Below, one piece after another: positions 10,294 through 33,509 of a stretch of 64,000 nucleotides of DNA (its first letter is position 1; each line of letters begins with the position of its first letter). This stretch comes from Piscicola geometra. Taxonomy: Eukaryota; Annelida; Clitellata; Hirudinida; Piscicolidae. The DNA is taken from contig OX030963.1 of NCBI GenBank assembly GCA_943735955.1, positions 1,620,431 through 1,684,430 on the forward strand, read 5' to 3'. A program made the position numbers and the translations under genes. The notes under the pieces are model-generated. The model saw only the letters and a list, made by a program, of their open reading frames with translations, ran no database searches and was not told the DNA's origin.

Positions 10294-13200
10294 TCATTTT
10301 GTTCTAAATCGTCCTCCAACCCACCCTTCATCCTCTTGATCATGATGCTTTTCTGCAGTCATCTTTTCCGTCAAGTCCAACGCTCTGAAACCTTTAGCAA
10401 TCTTCCTTCTGTAGTGTTTGCCCCTGCTCTTTAAGTTTGAAAAGGCTTCTGTTTCTGGGTTGATGGGTGGGTTGATAAGTGTGCTGATGGGATGTTTGGA
10501 CAAATAGACTAATTAACGAATAGATGAACAGATAGAGTAATTGATGGATAAATGAACAGATAGACTAATTAACGAATAGATGAACAGATAGAGTAATAAA
10601 CAATTAAATGAACAGATAGAGTAATAAACAATTAAATGAACAGATAGACTAATTGATGGATAAATGATTAGACACCTGATGAATCAAACTCCTCAGAGAC
10701 CAGAGCTTTAGTTGGCAAGCAGGCTCCTTCGGTACATGTATTTCCCTTGTTACCTTAAAATTACAAATAAATACAAATACAAATTTAATTACATTTTAAA
10801 AAATTGAGTTTAATTGATTTATTGTATGAGGTAGTAGTTTATAGTTTAAATATTTTTGAAAGAATTTTAAATGTCTTCGCACCTTTGCAAGGCTTGTTGT
10901 TGGTCACCGAGTTAAGAACTTTTGAGGAACACTAAAGAAAAAATATTATTAATATTATAATAATTCATAAAAACGACAAAAATATTTTTTATGAATAAAG
11001 ATTTATTAACAGTTATTAATAATAATTTTTTATAAAATGAATAAAATTATTTAAAGGGTTTTTCGCACGTCTTTAGAATTTCCCGCGCAAACTTTACACT
11101 CTCCATAGCATTGTGTGTCTGCTCCCTTGAACTTGCAGGTGTTCACGTCACAACAGGCGCATTGCTTTGGTGGTTGGAATTGTTGTTGGAATTTTTGTGG
11201 CGGTGGTAGTTGGAATGTTGGTTGGAGTAGGGTTTGATAGTGTTTCAGAGAAATGGTAGTTGGAGTGTGGTTGAAGTGGTGGACTTTTTTTTACCTATGA
11301 CAATGATAGTAGTGTATCCAACTAGATATGTCAAGACATAATTTCAGCCAAAAAAACAGTACCAACGTACAAAGTTCACACCACAGTAAAGCACGCAAAC
11401 CTCAGGAGCACAATCACAGTCTTCTCCGGGATCGACTTTGCCATTTCCACAAAACTGAGGCTTTGGGAAAAATTTGATGGAACTTAAGTTAAATATAATG
11501 TTTTAAAATGTTCACACTTAAACGCTAAAAAGAAAAAATTAATAACTAATTTATTGACTTTAAAATAACTCCACTTTTATTTACCCCTTCCCCATTCAAC
11601 CACCCATCCAACCACCCATCTAACCACTCATCTAACCACCCATCTAACCACCCATCCAACCACCCATAATCCCCACCGGCATTGGCTTGGTGGGTTCAAT
11701 TGAAGCTGAACTGGCTTTGATCCATTCAGAAAAATCCGCTGTTGAGCACGAAGAGAAAATGGGACTTCTTAACATTGCTGTAGTTCTGTGGTGGTTGTGT
11801 TGTTGGTGGTTGTTGGTGGTTGTGGTGGTTGTGTTGTTGGTGGTTGTGGTGGTTGTGTTGTTGGTGGTTGTGGTGGTTGTGTTGTTGGTGGTTGTGGTGG
11901 TTGTGTTGTTGGTGGTTTTGGTGGTTGTTGTGGTTGTGGTGGTTGTGTTGTTGGTGGTTGTGGTGGTTGTTGTGGTTGTGTTGTTGGTGGTTGTGGTGGT
12001 TGTGTTGTTAGTGGTTTTGGTGGTTGTTGTGGTTGTGTTGTTGGTGGTTGTTGTGGTCGTGTTGCTGGTGGTTGTGGTGATGGAGATAAGAAGGATAGGG
12101 GTGGAGATGGTGGTGTTGGTAATGATGGTGGAGAAATTTAAACTTCAAAAACAACTCATTTCATTTACTACGTAATAAGCCAATGTCTTACGTGATATGG
12201 TACATTACACAGCCTTTAGGACCAGCTGGACAATTGCACGCTGTAGAAAAGATTAATAAAGATATTTGGACAAAGTTTTATGAACTAGTTTTGAACTATT
12301 CTAATCAGTTCTTTCTTCTTTTTTCACTCACAATCTTGTACGCAAAATAAATTTTCTCACCAAAATCTTTTTCTCCAAAACACTCTTTTTCATTCAAGTC
12401 AATTCAATTCAATTGGGAGAGCCCAAACCACTATTTTTGACGAAAATTTTTCCTTTCCATAAAACATTTTTTCCCAAAAACCTTTCTGATCCACCCTCAC
12501 CAGCAGTGTCGTGTCTCATGTTGATTCCATGACCGATCTCATGAGCAGTAACCACGGCAAGTCGATCCTTGTTCAGAAAACGTGGAAGAGTGATCACCCC
12601 TTTGGAAACTTTGATGAAAGGGGGTTGGGGGAAAATTGGAGTGAAATGGTTGGAAAGAGTGAAAATGGGGAAAGGGTTGGGAGAAGAATGTGATAAAGGG
12701 TGGGTGAGAATGGGTTAAGGGGGTGGAAGGGATTGTGGGAGGTTATATGAGAGTTTGAGAGGTTTGAGAAGAGAATATAAGGTAAGTTCAATGAAGTAAC
12801 TCTCAAAACTTATTAAATACTTAAATGAATTGAATCACCAAAAACTTGTTACTTTTTTACTTAACTTTTAATAAATATAAAATAATTAATTCTTCTCTTT
12901 ACTTGTTTTTCCAACAGAACCCGATGTATGAACGCCTTCAACATTCGACGGTCCAAATGGATCACTATGGCTCATCATGATTCCCCTGTGTTTGAGAAAG
13001 AAGGGGGTAGATTGATAAATGGATTTGGAATTTTTTTAGTGTTAAGAGAATAGAGCAGAACAAAATTATTTATAGATAAAAATTAACTTAGAATGAAAGT
13101 TTATTATTGAATAAATAAAATCTGAATAAATAAGTATACTCTATAAAATCTGCCCAAACCTTCCCACACCCAATCTCACGTGTATAGGATGGTGTCTTCA

Positions 13201-14152
13201 TAGCTACTCAACTGGTTCTGGAACCTTCTTTCGTTTTTGATTGCATCCACAGCATTGAGCATGCTTTGGAAGGGGATGGAGGGCGTATCCCAGCTGGTGA
13301 ATCCAACCTTATCCCATATTTCGAGACGAGAGATGCTCAAGCTCACGTCCAGCTTGTTGAGGATCTGAGAGGGAAGTGGTTAAAATGTGGTTTGGTGGTG
13401 ACTAGTTTAATGATTTGGGTGTTATGACGGCTTGCTTTGATGGTTGTGTGGTGGAAATTGCCACTTCTTAAATAGTTTAGGCTGATCAACAAAAAAGAAA
13501 GAAATTTAAATGGGAAACTAAAGAAATGAAGCACAAAAGAACATCTTTATTCATCTTCTAACCGAGCTTGCTCCACTGATGGTGTCCCTGAAGAAACCAG
13601 CTTTGTCCGCTATCCCTCCCATGTTGACGGCCTTTTGTGGTATTAAATCATATTTAAAAAAAGTAAAAATTATGAAATAAAATTAAGTAAAAGTTGAAAA
13701 ATGATTACGAGACATTTGGTAAAAACAAAATGGCTTAGACATCCTAATAAGGTGTCCTACCAATACGATTTTTAGTGTGAACCAAAATGAGTCCCAATTG
13801 ATCATGTAATATAAAAAACAATAAATAAAAGAATATTCATTAAAATAGTTTAAACCTTAAATAATTTTAGACGATGTAGTAGAATAACTTTATTTAAAAT
13901 CGGTGCTAATCTGAAAAATATTTAAAGACACAAGCGCGGTTTAACACTTACGCAAAAATGATCACAAATCACCAAGAGTTCAATGTTGTGTCTGGCTGAC
14001 TCCTTTAAGGAAATTGTTATTTTATTTAATATTATTTTTGGAATTTAGTTCACGTTTATTTTCATTCTAAAAGTTTCTTTAAAAGATGGTTTTTTCACCG
14101 TGAACTCAAGACCAGCTAGGAGCAGTAGAAGGAACTGTAGCACGACTTTCAT
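10294..14152 (-). CDS. Secreted ADAM-like (M12B) metalloproteinase with disintegrin-like region, no prodomain
   Basis: Thirteen exons in transcript order: 14152-14099, 14002-13952, 13631-13563, 13364-13180, 12985-12921, 12599-12501, 12240-12192, 11767-11677, 11460-11395, 11164-11069, 10931-10883, 10753-10676, 10454-10294; phases close to 370 residues. Exon 1 is a signal peptide (MKVVLQFLLLLLAG). The catalytic domain follows at once (HNIELLVICDHF, then SISRLEIW), with zinc site HEIGHGINMRHD, a CVM Met-turn candidate and the FSSCSTADF end motif. A disintegrin-like segment (FCGNGKVDPGEDCDC) and a short Cys-rich part follow, then a basic tail (KSRGKHYRRK). There is no prodomain, EGF repeat or membrane anchor, unlike typical ADAMs. 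The acceptor of the last exon could be 10447 or 10454. A secreted protease is likely; the substrate is unknown. Confidence 0.9.
10500..10675. repeat. Tandem repeat in the last intron of the metalloproteinase gene
   Basis: Roughly 40-60 base imperfect units contain GAACAGATAGA and TAATTAACGAATAGATG, filling most of the intron. No coding content. Confidence 0.7.
11580..11676 (-). repeat. GATGGGTGG minisatellite at a metalloproteinase donor
   Basis: On the gene strand the intron starts gtggggattatggg and continues as GTGGTTGGATGG-type units. It lies directly downstream of the exon ending at 11677. Confidence 0.75.
11780..12080. repeat. GGTTGTGGT minisatellite in a metalloproteinase intron
   Basis: About ten units of roughly 27 bases built from GGTGGTTGTG and TTGTTGGTGG. 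On the gene strand this is CA/CC-rich sequence just upstream of the acceptor at 11768. The Val/Leu- and Gly/Cys-rich open frames here are repeat translations. Confidence 0.85.
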
Positions 14153-16136
14153 ACTGATGATCAGTGTCTGAAAATCATTTAATTAAAAATCGAAATATTT
14201 AATTAATTCAAATATTGTTTTATAAATAAATAAATAAATAAATGAATAAATAAATTATTATAGTAGAGAAAAGCTAAAAGATAACTTAAATAAATGAATT
14301 GTAGGTCTACAAGTTTTAAGTGTGCTAGTACAGGAACAAAACCTTTGTAGGATGGAAGCTTGCAGAGCTGAGTAGTAAAGTTCTGAAATTTCATCCCGTA
14401 TTTATAGGAAATCTTAAATATTCATTGATCCAAATGGCATTGGAATTCTCAATCACATCCTATCGCTAAACCTCATCCACCCCTCTTAAGCCGATCTCGG
14501 ATCCCATGAGGATGAATGAGGAGGATGATAAGAAATTACAATTATATGATAATAATAATTATGTTTTAAACTTTTTTTGGTTTTAAACAATTAATATTAA
14601 TTTTAATAATAATTATAACAGCTTCATTATCATTGATACTGATGATGATTAATATTCAAAAAACATGCAAACCTAATGCACATTTTAAAACAATTATTAA
14701 AATTATTCCACAAATGATAGTACCTGCAATATTAGAAGCAAAAAAGTATAAGTTTTAAAAAACAAATAAAAATAAAGCTGCAAGCGTTTCCTAATATCAC
14801 TTCAAGGATTTTCTGGGTCATCTGAAGAGAAGAAATCTTACACCAACTTGTTATGCTAGCTCATCCTCATCATCATCATCATCATCCTCATTATCATCAT
14901 CATCATCATTATCATCATCATCATAATCATCATCATCATAATCATCATTATTATCATCATCAGGATTACAATCAACTAAAAAAGAAACTTAAAAAAAGCA
15001 AAAGTTGAAAATGATTTATTAGAAAAACAAAGTTCAAAACAAAAACTTGAAGTTTATAAGTCTCAAGTTTTTTCAGATGTGTTTTTTTTATTCTTCGCAC
15101 TGGTGTTTGCACGCTAGGTTCTGCTGATGTTTTTCCTTCCTGAAAAATTGATTAATACTTAGTGTTTGGAATATTGAAATGTGAGTCATACGTTCATTAT
15201 AAACAATAGAATCCTAATTCATTTATTATTATTTTTACTCTTAATGCTAGTCGAGCAGCTGACTTAATAAACAAACTTCGAAAAACTTATTTATTGTCTG
15301 AAGTCTTGAACTTCAAACCATTTTTCAAATGTCTTTGTTTTTTTATTTTTATTATTATTATGTATAATTTTATTTTTCATGTTTTATTTTGTTTTTAATT
15401 TTAAGATCTTTTTATGAATCTATTTAAAATTGCCTTCTAATCGTTTTGCCATTTCAGGTATTTTTTCTAAATTATAGGATAAAAACTTATGCAAAGCAGG
15501 TTAGTTTCGTCAAAGGATTAATTGGATGTGATTGTTTCTTAATTAACAAGCATCCACATGTAGGAGGTTGCATGAGCCCTCTGTGAACCGCAGGAAAGAG
15601 TTTCTGGCACTTTTTTATTTGCGGTTGTGTTGTATATGTCATTTACAATATATTTTTTTGTAGCATACTATGTTTTGTATGTGTTATGTTTTGAAAAGTC
15701 GGTTTTATATGTGTTTTTTGTTGTATATGTGGTGTATTGTGAACACCTTTGTAGTGTATTCAGTTCCAATGAGATAAGCACACACACAAACCTACAAATA
15801 TATGAGTATATATAGGTGTATGAATGCAAGATGGAAAAGTTAAGTTCCAAGTGTTTTTTTTTAATTTACAATTTCTTAAGCGCTTTTTGAAATGATATAT
15901 CTTAATTTTTTGACTAAATTTCAAATTTTTGGGTCTTGAAAAATTAAATAATAAAAAAACATTTGAAAAAGTGATTTTTCCATTTCCCACCTAAACGAGA
16001 AAACTTTAACAACATAGTTTTCATGGTCTGTTGCAAATAGGTTTATTAAAAATAAATTGATTTTGTTTTTATTCAGGAAGTTTTCTATCTTGAAGAGGAT
16101 TATTGCTTCTGAAGTTTTTATGAAAGTTTTTGCAAA
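14153..16136. other. Spacer between divergent metalloproteinase and light-chain genes
   Basis: AT-rich region that should contain both promoters, since the genes diverge. It holds an ATC-trinucleotide tract (14865-14962) and low-complexity T-rich sequence; no confident exon apart from the candidate listed next. Confidence 0.5.
14851..14975 (-). other. Candidate Asp-rich terminal exon over an ATC repeat
   Basis: On the minus strand an acceptor-like ttttttag (to 14976) precedes an open segment DCNP followed by about 30 mostly Asp residues, ending EDELA-stop at 14851. A nearby candidate upstream exon (about 15101-15139) does not join in phase. It may simply be a translated trinucleotide repeat; function unknown. 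Confidence 0.2.
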
Positions 16137-24949
<8,813 letters not shown>

Positions 24950-26373
24950 GATTCTCGAGTCTATTGTTTTGTTTTAGTTTTTCTATTTTCGAAATTTAAT
25001 CATCAAAAGTGAATTATTCTCGATTTTATTTTGCTTGTGCCTTTAGTTTTCGTATGCCTGAAAAATGTGTTTTCAGCCATTTTGGTAAAAAAAACTTACT
25101 TCTATTCCGAATCAACATTTTAAAGTTTCAAAATTCATATCCGTGAAAAAATTCACGCCTAAATTGTCTTATTTTAAGATTATGAATGTAGACTTGCCAA
25201 TTAACTCATATTTTGTTTATATTCTCTCATTAATTTAAGCGGAATATTAATATCTAATTAACTAATAATTCGTTTTAAATTTTCAAAAAACGTACAGGTT
25301 TATAACCTGTTAAACATCACTTCATTTTTATCTATTTTTGCAAGAGTCAGAGATATTAAAATTGAAATCATAACTCGTTCAGATGGCTTTTTTAAAGAGC
25401 TGCTAGGTATAAAATTATTTCAGTCTTATATAAAAAACTAAAAAATAAATTTCTGTTCATGGAAACTTCGGTTTTAAACAACATAGAGATGCTGAGTAGG
25501 TAAACGTTTAAGACAGCAGATGACAATACGTAATAATTTGAGAGAGAGCAAAGAGATTTGAATGGTGGTTTGCTTCTAGTATATCTTTCAGATGTTAATA
25601 TTTCATAGAAGAAAATAATTATTTAAATGGTTCATAAATCTGCCATTTAATTAACTGTACCCACCTTTGGATAAAAAGTATTTTAAATATCTGCAAAAAT
25701 CACAGTCTTTATTTGAAGAATAAAAGCAAAAGTTTGCAACAATAAATCGTTTCTTAAAGGTAAATAACATTCAAGTTTGATTTGTGCAACAAATAGGTTT
25801 TTTGCAATAAAGTGCTGTCATTTCCAGATTCTTGAAGAGCTTAATAGTGTTAATTTATATTGTCAATCTTTTTCCAAGCATTGAAAGAATACATTGAAAA
25901 TACTATTCTAAACAAATCCATAATTAATAATGTATATATGGTGAACAGAAAAAATGGTTGAAAGTTCTAATCAAACATAGTCACCAAGAAGCAGGATGGG
26001 GAAAACAATATGAAATTTTGAAGAAATCAAGTGAATGTCAGAACACGTATTTAGGTCTGATGCGCTAACTAACAAGTTTTTCAGCAAATGAAACTAGCGA
26101 AAAAAAACAATATATTCTTGCAATGTATTTTCCACCTTCCAAGGATCTTTAGTTTTCCTCTGTTGACGATCTTCCAATAACTTTCTTGTTCTCATCAAGA
26201 CAATCCACGCAACTTCATTTACCACCTAACAAGCCCAAACGACTGAATTTATCAATTAAATTTTTCTCATTCTCCCTCCCTTCAACACCCTTTTGAACCT
26301 CCCAAATTTCTCCAAACGGCCTTAAACACCCTTCAAAATCCCACCAATTCCCTTTCCCCACCTCAAGCACCCT

Positions 26374-29300
26374 TCACAATCCCCTCCCACCGCCCAAGAA
26401 CACAGCCACGAAGACCAGGCCCACCGACAGCAATGGGGCACTGAGCGCTTGCGAGGCACCGTCTGTTTATGTGTTTTGTGTTTGTGCTGTGTGCTGTTTG
26501 ACATGTTAAAGGGTAAAGAGGTTATAAAGCGTAATTTAAATGACAGTTTTAGTTAAATAAGATAGTCTATTAACACAATTTAATTCCTAATTGGAAAATC
26601 ATAACTTTAAAATGTCTCTTATAGTCTAAAAGTTGAAGACGACTTACTTCCCAACATAGAGCAGTCACTTCCCTTGAAGTTGCCTGCACAGTTACAACTC
26701 ACCGCACCGTCCTTCAGCACACAAGTTCCGCCATTCTTGCAGGTGACTTGGCTGCACGACTGAACCTTCGTCTGGCAATTCTCTCCCGTGAAGGCGACCT
26801 TGCATTGACATTTGTGGCTCTTCGCGTCCAGTACGATACACTCTTGTCTCTCTGTGCACTTGTTGCTCGTACATGCGTCTGTTTCTACCTTTTTGGTCGC
26901 TTTTGAATTGATGGTGAAATTATTTGTCGAGTTTTTTATTTTAATTTGTAGGAGTTTCACAATTAAAATTAAGTTTAGAAAGATATTCTTCAATTCAGAT
27001 TTGTTTCAAAAAATTATATATTCATAACTTCATCAATTAAAATAATTAGAGTGTAAAATCGATTAAAGTTTTACTTTCGCAGGTCGTTCCATGGAAGTTT
27101 GCAGTACATTCGCATCTGAAGGATTTGGAGTCGCTGCCAGCAATGCACTTACCGCTATTTTTGCATGGTATGTTTGTGCATCCATCTAGGTGTGTATGTA
27201 TGTGTGCTTTTTGCTGGTTTGGGTGTTCATTTTGTGTTTATGATGTCTTTAAATATTTGAAAAATCGCAAATTAATAAAAATATATATTTATTAATCAGT
27301 CAAGTAACTCGAATTAAATTACTAATAGCCAGTTAAAAATCCAAATATACTCACCTATCTTCACTTCACAATTTATTCCTTGGAAGCCAGGCAAACAAGT
27401 GCACGTGTAGCCCATTGGGAGTTTGTTTACACATTTACCTCCCTGCAAGCAAGGGTTTGTGGAGCAGTCGCCTGGGAAAGGAGAAATGGTGATGGGGATA
27501 ATGGTATGATGGGAATGAGAGACAGTGGTAGAGGGTGAGAGCGAAATGGTATGTTAGAACTAGAATAAAAATAAAAAGCCTGAAAAGTGAGAATTTTTTA
27601 TAGATGTTTAAGCGACTTTAAACAAAATTCTCTCGTTCTTACGTCCAGCTGCTGTAGAAAAAAAGACCCTAAGGTCATTCTGGTTCGCAGGCACTCCCAA
27701 GAAACATTTGACTCCACCAAACTTTTCCGAAAATGCATTATCAGACACAAAGACAGTGCTTTCTTTTCCTACTTCCAGCTCAAAATGCTTCTCGAAGTAA
27801 ACCGGAGATGCAGAAATCATGTCCGGGGAAAGATACAGGTCGGCTTTGAGATTGTCAGTAGGGTTGGTCTTGTCAATTTTAATCTTCATGGTCACTCCAC
27901 CTTTTCCTGTTTCAACCATGCACTTTAAACCGTTAGTTAAGGGTGGAAGAAGGAAATCACCGGGTTTTTCGGCTGGAAACCAAAAGAAATTGTCTGCGAA
28001 ATTTATTTTTTTAAGATTGAAAACCTTTGAGTTATGACTATGATAAATATGTTTTTTAGTTTCTAGTTTATAATACAATTAAAAACTGAATAAATAAACT
28101 GAATAAAATGAAACTCACTTTCCAAAATCTTCGAGACCAACCACCCATACAGATCTTGTTCCTCGTTGATTCCTTCCCTAAGGTATTCCATAGGACATCT
28201 CACATCTTCCAGTTCCCCCATCTTAATATTATCCTCTTTGGACTTCACATCCGCTGGAATGACGATTAGATTTATGTGCTTTTTCCGCAGAGCATTCCTC
28301 ATTTTTTTCGTTTCTTCAGCATCAGCTTCAGAAAATCCTGGCAGTACGAGCAATGCAACCCTCGAAACACCCAGTTTTTTTTCAGGTTCGAATGTGTCAA
28401 TTATATCCTTCAACGCGTCGCTTGCCTTTGCTTCAACGTCTGTGAGGGATTAAATTTATTTCAAAGTTTCAAAAAATATACTTTAATTATTTAGTTTTAA
28501 TTTATTTGTTATGTTCATTTTTGATTATTCTATTTTCCCTATTTACAAATCACTACTCGCATTTTTTTTTATTTCAAAATCATTTCACCCAAACCACCAT
28601 TTCATCAACATTACCCTCTCACCATCATCAAAACCACCCATCCTCACCCGTTTTTTTTTGAACGACATCCCTTATTTTGTCTCTAACTTCAAACCTTAGG
28701 TTTTTTCCGGTAAAAACTAACTCAAACTGAAAAGTATTGTCATATTGTTTGAAAGCTACTCTCGGGTAGAAGTTTTTCAGATTTTGATCTGAAAAAGTTA
28801 TAAACAATTAAAATTATAAATTAATAAAAAGCTTTTTAATTCTTTTGAAAAAATTAATTGATGATTTAATTGAATAAATTTAATCAATATCTAATGATAA
28901 TTTCAATGAAGTCACCATTCAGAAGATCCAAAGCAGTTTCTGACAAGCCCCTCTTTATGGCGTTGAAGGTGTTGTGGCGGACTCTTGCGAAAAACGAAAA
29001 TTATTATTAATATATTTATATTAATAATATTTGATGATAAAATAATGGCTAAAATAAGTTTAAAATGGGTACTCTTCCTAGTAAATATAAGGATCTACAT
29101 TTCTTCTCTTTACTCATAACATTATTTTTAATTATGATTTATTTATATTAAATATGGCTTACTTCTTAGTGCTATCCACCATAAATAAAATGTCAAGTTT
29201 TCCTTCTGGCTTGGCTACAAGTTCTAACAAAATAAATTTTTATATTTTAGTTATAGAAATGAACATGTATAAGACACACGCAGTAGTTTTAAAATCGGAA

Positions 29301-30113
29301 ACTTGCATACAGAAATAAGAATGTCAACAATTTCTTCTTTCTTTTTAATCACTCTCCATCTCACCACTTCTCATTCAATCTCCCTACACAACACCCTCAC
29401 TCACCATCAAATCGTAGTGTTTGGAAACTATTACGGATCTTTGCACTCCAGTAATATGTCATAAGGAAATTTGCCTGTGGAAAGGGACTTAAAGGCATGT
29501 GAGGCTGTTTGTCTGACCGGTAAAACAACACCAACGCTGCAACCGTTCCACCGATTATTGGAATTTCAGTGTCTACCCACTCAATGCTGGACCATTTTTT
29601 CGGAAGACGTTTGTTCACCTCTTCTAAGAGTTCACCGTCTAGTTTGCTTTTGACGTAGTTAAACTGCTCTTCGTCGATCTGGTTTGGTGAGACATGCGTG
29701 TAGTTGGATGTTTAGTAATATTACAAATCAAGTTGGTAAATGAGATGAGTATCTATTAGATACTATCTAATATTAAAAACTATATAATCATACAATAGAA
29801 TTTATTTAAAATTTAATTATAATGCACAAACCTTCCACAGTCCTTTGTAATTAGGGGGTTCAACGGGTTTAACTTTTTTAGAATCCTTGTCTGAGTAAGT
29901 GATAGATGGAATGAACTTAATGAGATGACGAAAGTCCGGCAAAATGCACCACGATCGGATGATTTCATCGACGGTTTCAACAATTTCAGGATCTTTTTGG
30001 CCCGAAACTTTCGTCAGATCGGTAGTTTCGGAGCTTGTGAGAGGAATTGTGGTGGTAAAGAAGAAAAAAAGGAGGAGGGTGGAGGAGAAGGATGAAAAGA
30101 TTTTCAATGCCAT
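26374..30113 (-). CDS. vWA-EGF cell-surface protein with GPI-type tail, copy 1
   Basis: Eleven exons in transcript order: 30113-29832, 29678-29405, 29214-29163, 28983-28916, 28788-28648, 28439-28119, 27972-27643, 27471-27355, 27185-27075, 26899-26648, 26462-26374; phases close to 678 residues. Order: signal peptide (KIFSSFSSTLLLFFFF), an N-terminal region of about 160 residues I do not recognise, and a vWA fold (LDILFMVDSTKK ... VSRVALLVLPGFSEAD). Then come a beta-rich segment, four EGF-like modules (for example NPCLQGGKCVNK, CKNGGTCV) and a hydrophobic C-terminus with a GASQALSAP lead. That ending suits a GPI signal better than a membrane span. The metal site looks degenerate (DSTKK for DxSxS; no Asp in LLVLPGFSE). 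Probably an adhesion or surface-recognition protein; partner unknown. Confidence 0.85.
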
Positions 30114-30439
30114 CGGACAGAAAACTCGGATAAATTTGTAGGATTTAAGGGATATACAGTTTTAAAGTTATTGAAAAAATATATTTTGTTTTAATTTTTG
30201 TAGGTTTGAAAGCTTTTACTTATCGAAAAGATATTATATAAAAATATTTTACTCAATATTAAAAGATTGAAAATTTGCTGGTCGCAAGCCCTTTATAAAG
30301 AAACATGTGTAACTCAAAATTGATTTACGTGTTTTTCTTCATTAAGACACACTCATGCTCAAACAAACTTGAGTTTGAGTAAATATACACAGTCTTATTT
30401 CACGACCACGATGGCATAATGGGTTTGGGAAGATATTTA

Positions 30440-30740
30440 ATTATTCTTTTAAAATATTTAATTATTCATTAAAAATATTTAATTCTTCATTTAAAATATT
30501 TAATTATTCATTCAAAATATTTAATTATTCATTAAAAATATTTAATTATTCATTTAAAATAGTTAATTATTCATTTAAAATATTTAATTTTTCATTTAAA
30601 ATATTTAATTATTTATTTAAAATATTTAATTATTCATTTCAAATATTTAATTATTCATTTAAAATATTTAATGATTCATTTAAAATTTTTTATTATTCAA
30701 TAAAAATATTTAATTATTCATTAAAATGTTTAATTATTCT
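30440..30740. repeat. AT-rich 21-bp minisatellite, copy 1
   Basis: About fourteen imperfect units of AATATTTAATTATTCATTTA lie upstream of the vWA-EGF gene. The same array in copy 2 (39880-40095) has fewer units and a different dominant variant. Confidence 0.9.
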
Positions 30741-32174
30741 TCAAAGAGATTTTTGAGGACTCTCTACAATCCTTGATTCCCTGAGTGTTTCCAAAAACGG
30801 AAACAAAATCATCTAATCTCTGAAGCAAAGTTTTTATAATTATATTTCCTGGATTATTTATATTATATTATAAACTTTTGTTATAAATTTATAGATTTTT
30901 TCTCTAAGCTTCAGTGAAGATTAATAGAGATTAAAAGAGATTAGTAGAGATTAGTTAGAGACTAATAGAGATTCGTGCTTGGAGATTTGCAGTGCAGAAC
31001 ACTTTGAGCAAAGCAAACATTACGTTATAAGTGGTTTGTTTCGATCAAACAAAATGGCATAAATTATAAAAATTTATAATAAAAAAAACAAATAGTTGGA
31101 TTTCAAAGTTTTATTTTAAGCTTCTAAAATTATTCTATGTGTGATATTTTTATTTTAGATTTTTCATATTTTTGCAAAGTTAGGTTTAAATGACCGTGAT
31201 ATATCAAAATCTTTGTACATCCATATTGATAGGCCACCCTCATTATCGAAAAATAGTTGTATTTTAGGCCCTTCAAAAATTTGACAACGCGAATGCTTAT
31301 GGCGGACAACTAATATTCTTTAAACTAACAACTCTATTCACGAACGTCTTTGGATTAATAAAGTTTCCCTGTATTTTTTGAATTTTCCTTTGGTAGGAAA
31401 TTCAGTTTACTTTGTACGTGATGTAGTCATGGATTTGTTGGAAACGTGTAATTCTTTCTCGTTCCATTTTCATTTTTTGTGATCATTTATTTCAAATGAA
31501 ATACAGCATTTACATTCTACATGGTAAATTAGAAGTTATTTTGACTTGAGAAGACTCTTATTAAAGAAGAAAACAAAAAAAATATTTTATTTGTTTTCTA
31601 TTTTTGCAAATCTTATAGAGCGTCTTGAGTTGGGTGATACGTGAGTTCGAGATGCATTTGTTTTCTCAAAAACTTGAATCATCTGGCCGAACTTTGCTCT
31701 CTACATTGTGGTTGCATTGTTCATTCAGTCAGAGAAGTCATAAACTTATTCGTTTGAACGCAAACCAATGGTCTTATTAAAAAGAAAATTCTCTTTTATA
31801 ATGATTTCAACTTTTTTGTTTTTATTAACTTTTATTTTTTAAGTTTCACAAAGTTTACTCAAAAATTCCAAAATGTAAAAAATCATGTTAATGCATATTT
31901 ACTTTTCTTTAACTAAATAAAATCCCCACCCAAATGGTTTGAACCAATATTTTAGAACCTGAAAACTTAACCAATTTTCTCGCACCAAACTTTGTCTTTA
32001 GAGAATTACTTTCTCTTCCTTATTAGTACAAAAACTCATTTCTCTACCACATCATCAACACACACAAAACTTTTTTTTAAGTTCACAAACATTTTCTCTC
32101 TCATCATCGCCACCACCATTACGCCCTTACTTTACATCATAATCACCATCAGAATATATAAATTTATCATTAAA

Positions 32175-32885
<711 letters not shown>

Positions 32886-33509
32886 CCTACACTCACTCAA
32901 GATAAATATGTATGGTTAACTGATTGAAAGGTATTAATCGCTTTTTAAAAAAACGCAAAACGCTTGTTCTTACAATCAAATAATTTCTCTTTTTTTATAC
33001 TTTTTATCAGCCAAAACAACTATTAATTTGGAAAAATTATTTTAAAAAACTAAATTACAATCGGTGCAAATCTCGCGGCAGTTCTGGATTCTGTATGCTT
33101 CAGGCATGCTAATTCCACATCTTTCGAGTCCTTATCAAAGAATTTATAATCTATCTTCTTCCAAAAACATTTCGCTTTTTAGGCGTTAATTTTTAAACAA
33201 ATTCTACTTATCCATTATTCATGGAGTTAAGCTGGAATTTAAAGAGCTTGCAGGAGCTTTCAAAGCTGTTCGAGAATTCATGGTGTGGCCGTGTGAATAT
33301 ATTTTCTTTAACAATAATTAGTTTATATTTTTGAAGATTTTTTCTTTGTAATTTATATCGTGTTTATGTTTATAAAAATCTTTAATATAAAATGAATTGT
33401 CCAAGAATCGCATTTTTTCTATTAGACCTGAACCCCAAAAAAATGCCTAAAACCATCCTATTTATTTATTCTTATTTTAAAATTCCACCACAACTCTCCG
33501 CTTTTTCAG

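Noticed and set aside
11687..12175. Val/Leu/Gly-rich protein
   Set aside because: It overlaps a metalloproteinase exon on the other strand and the rest is a GGT minisatellite.
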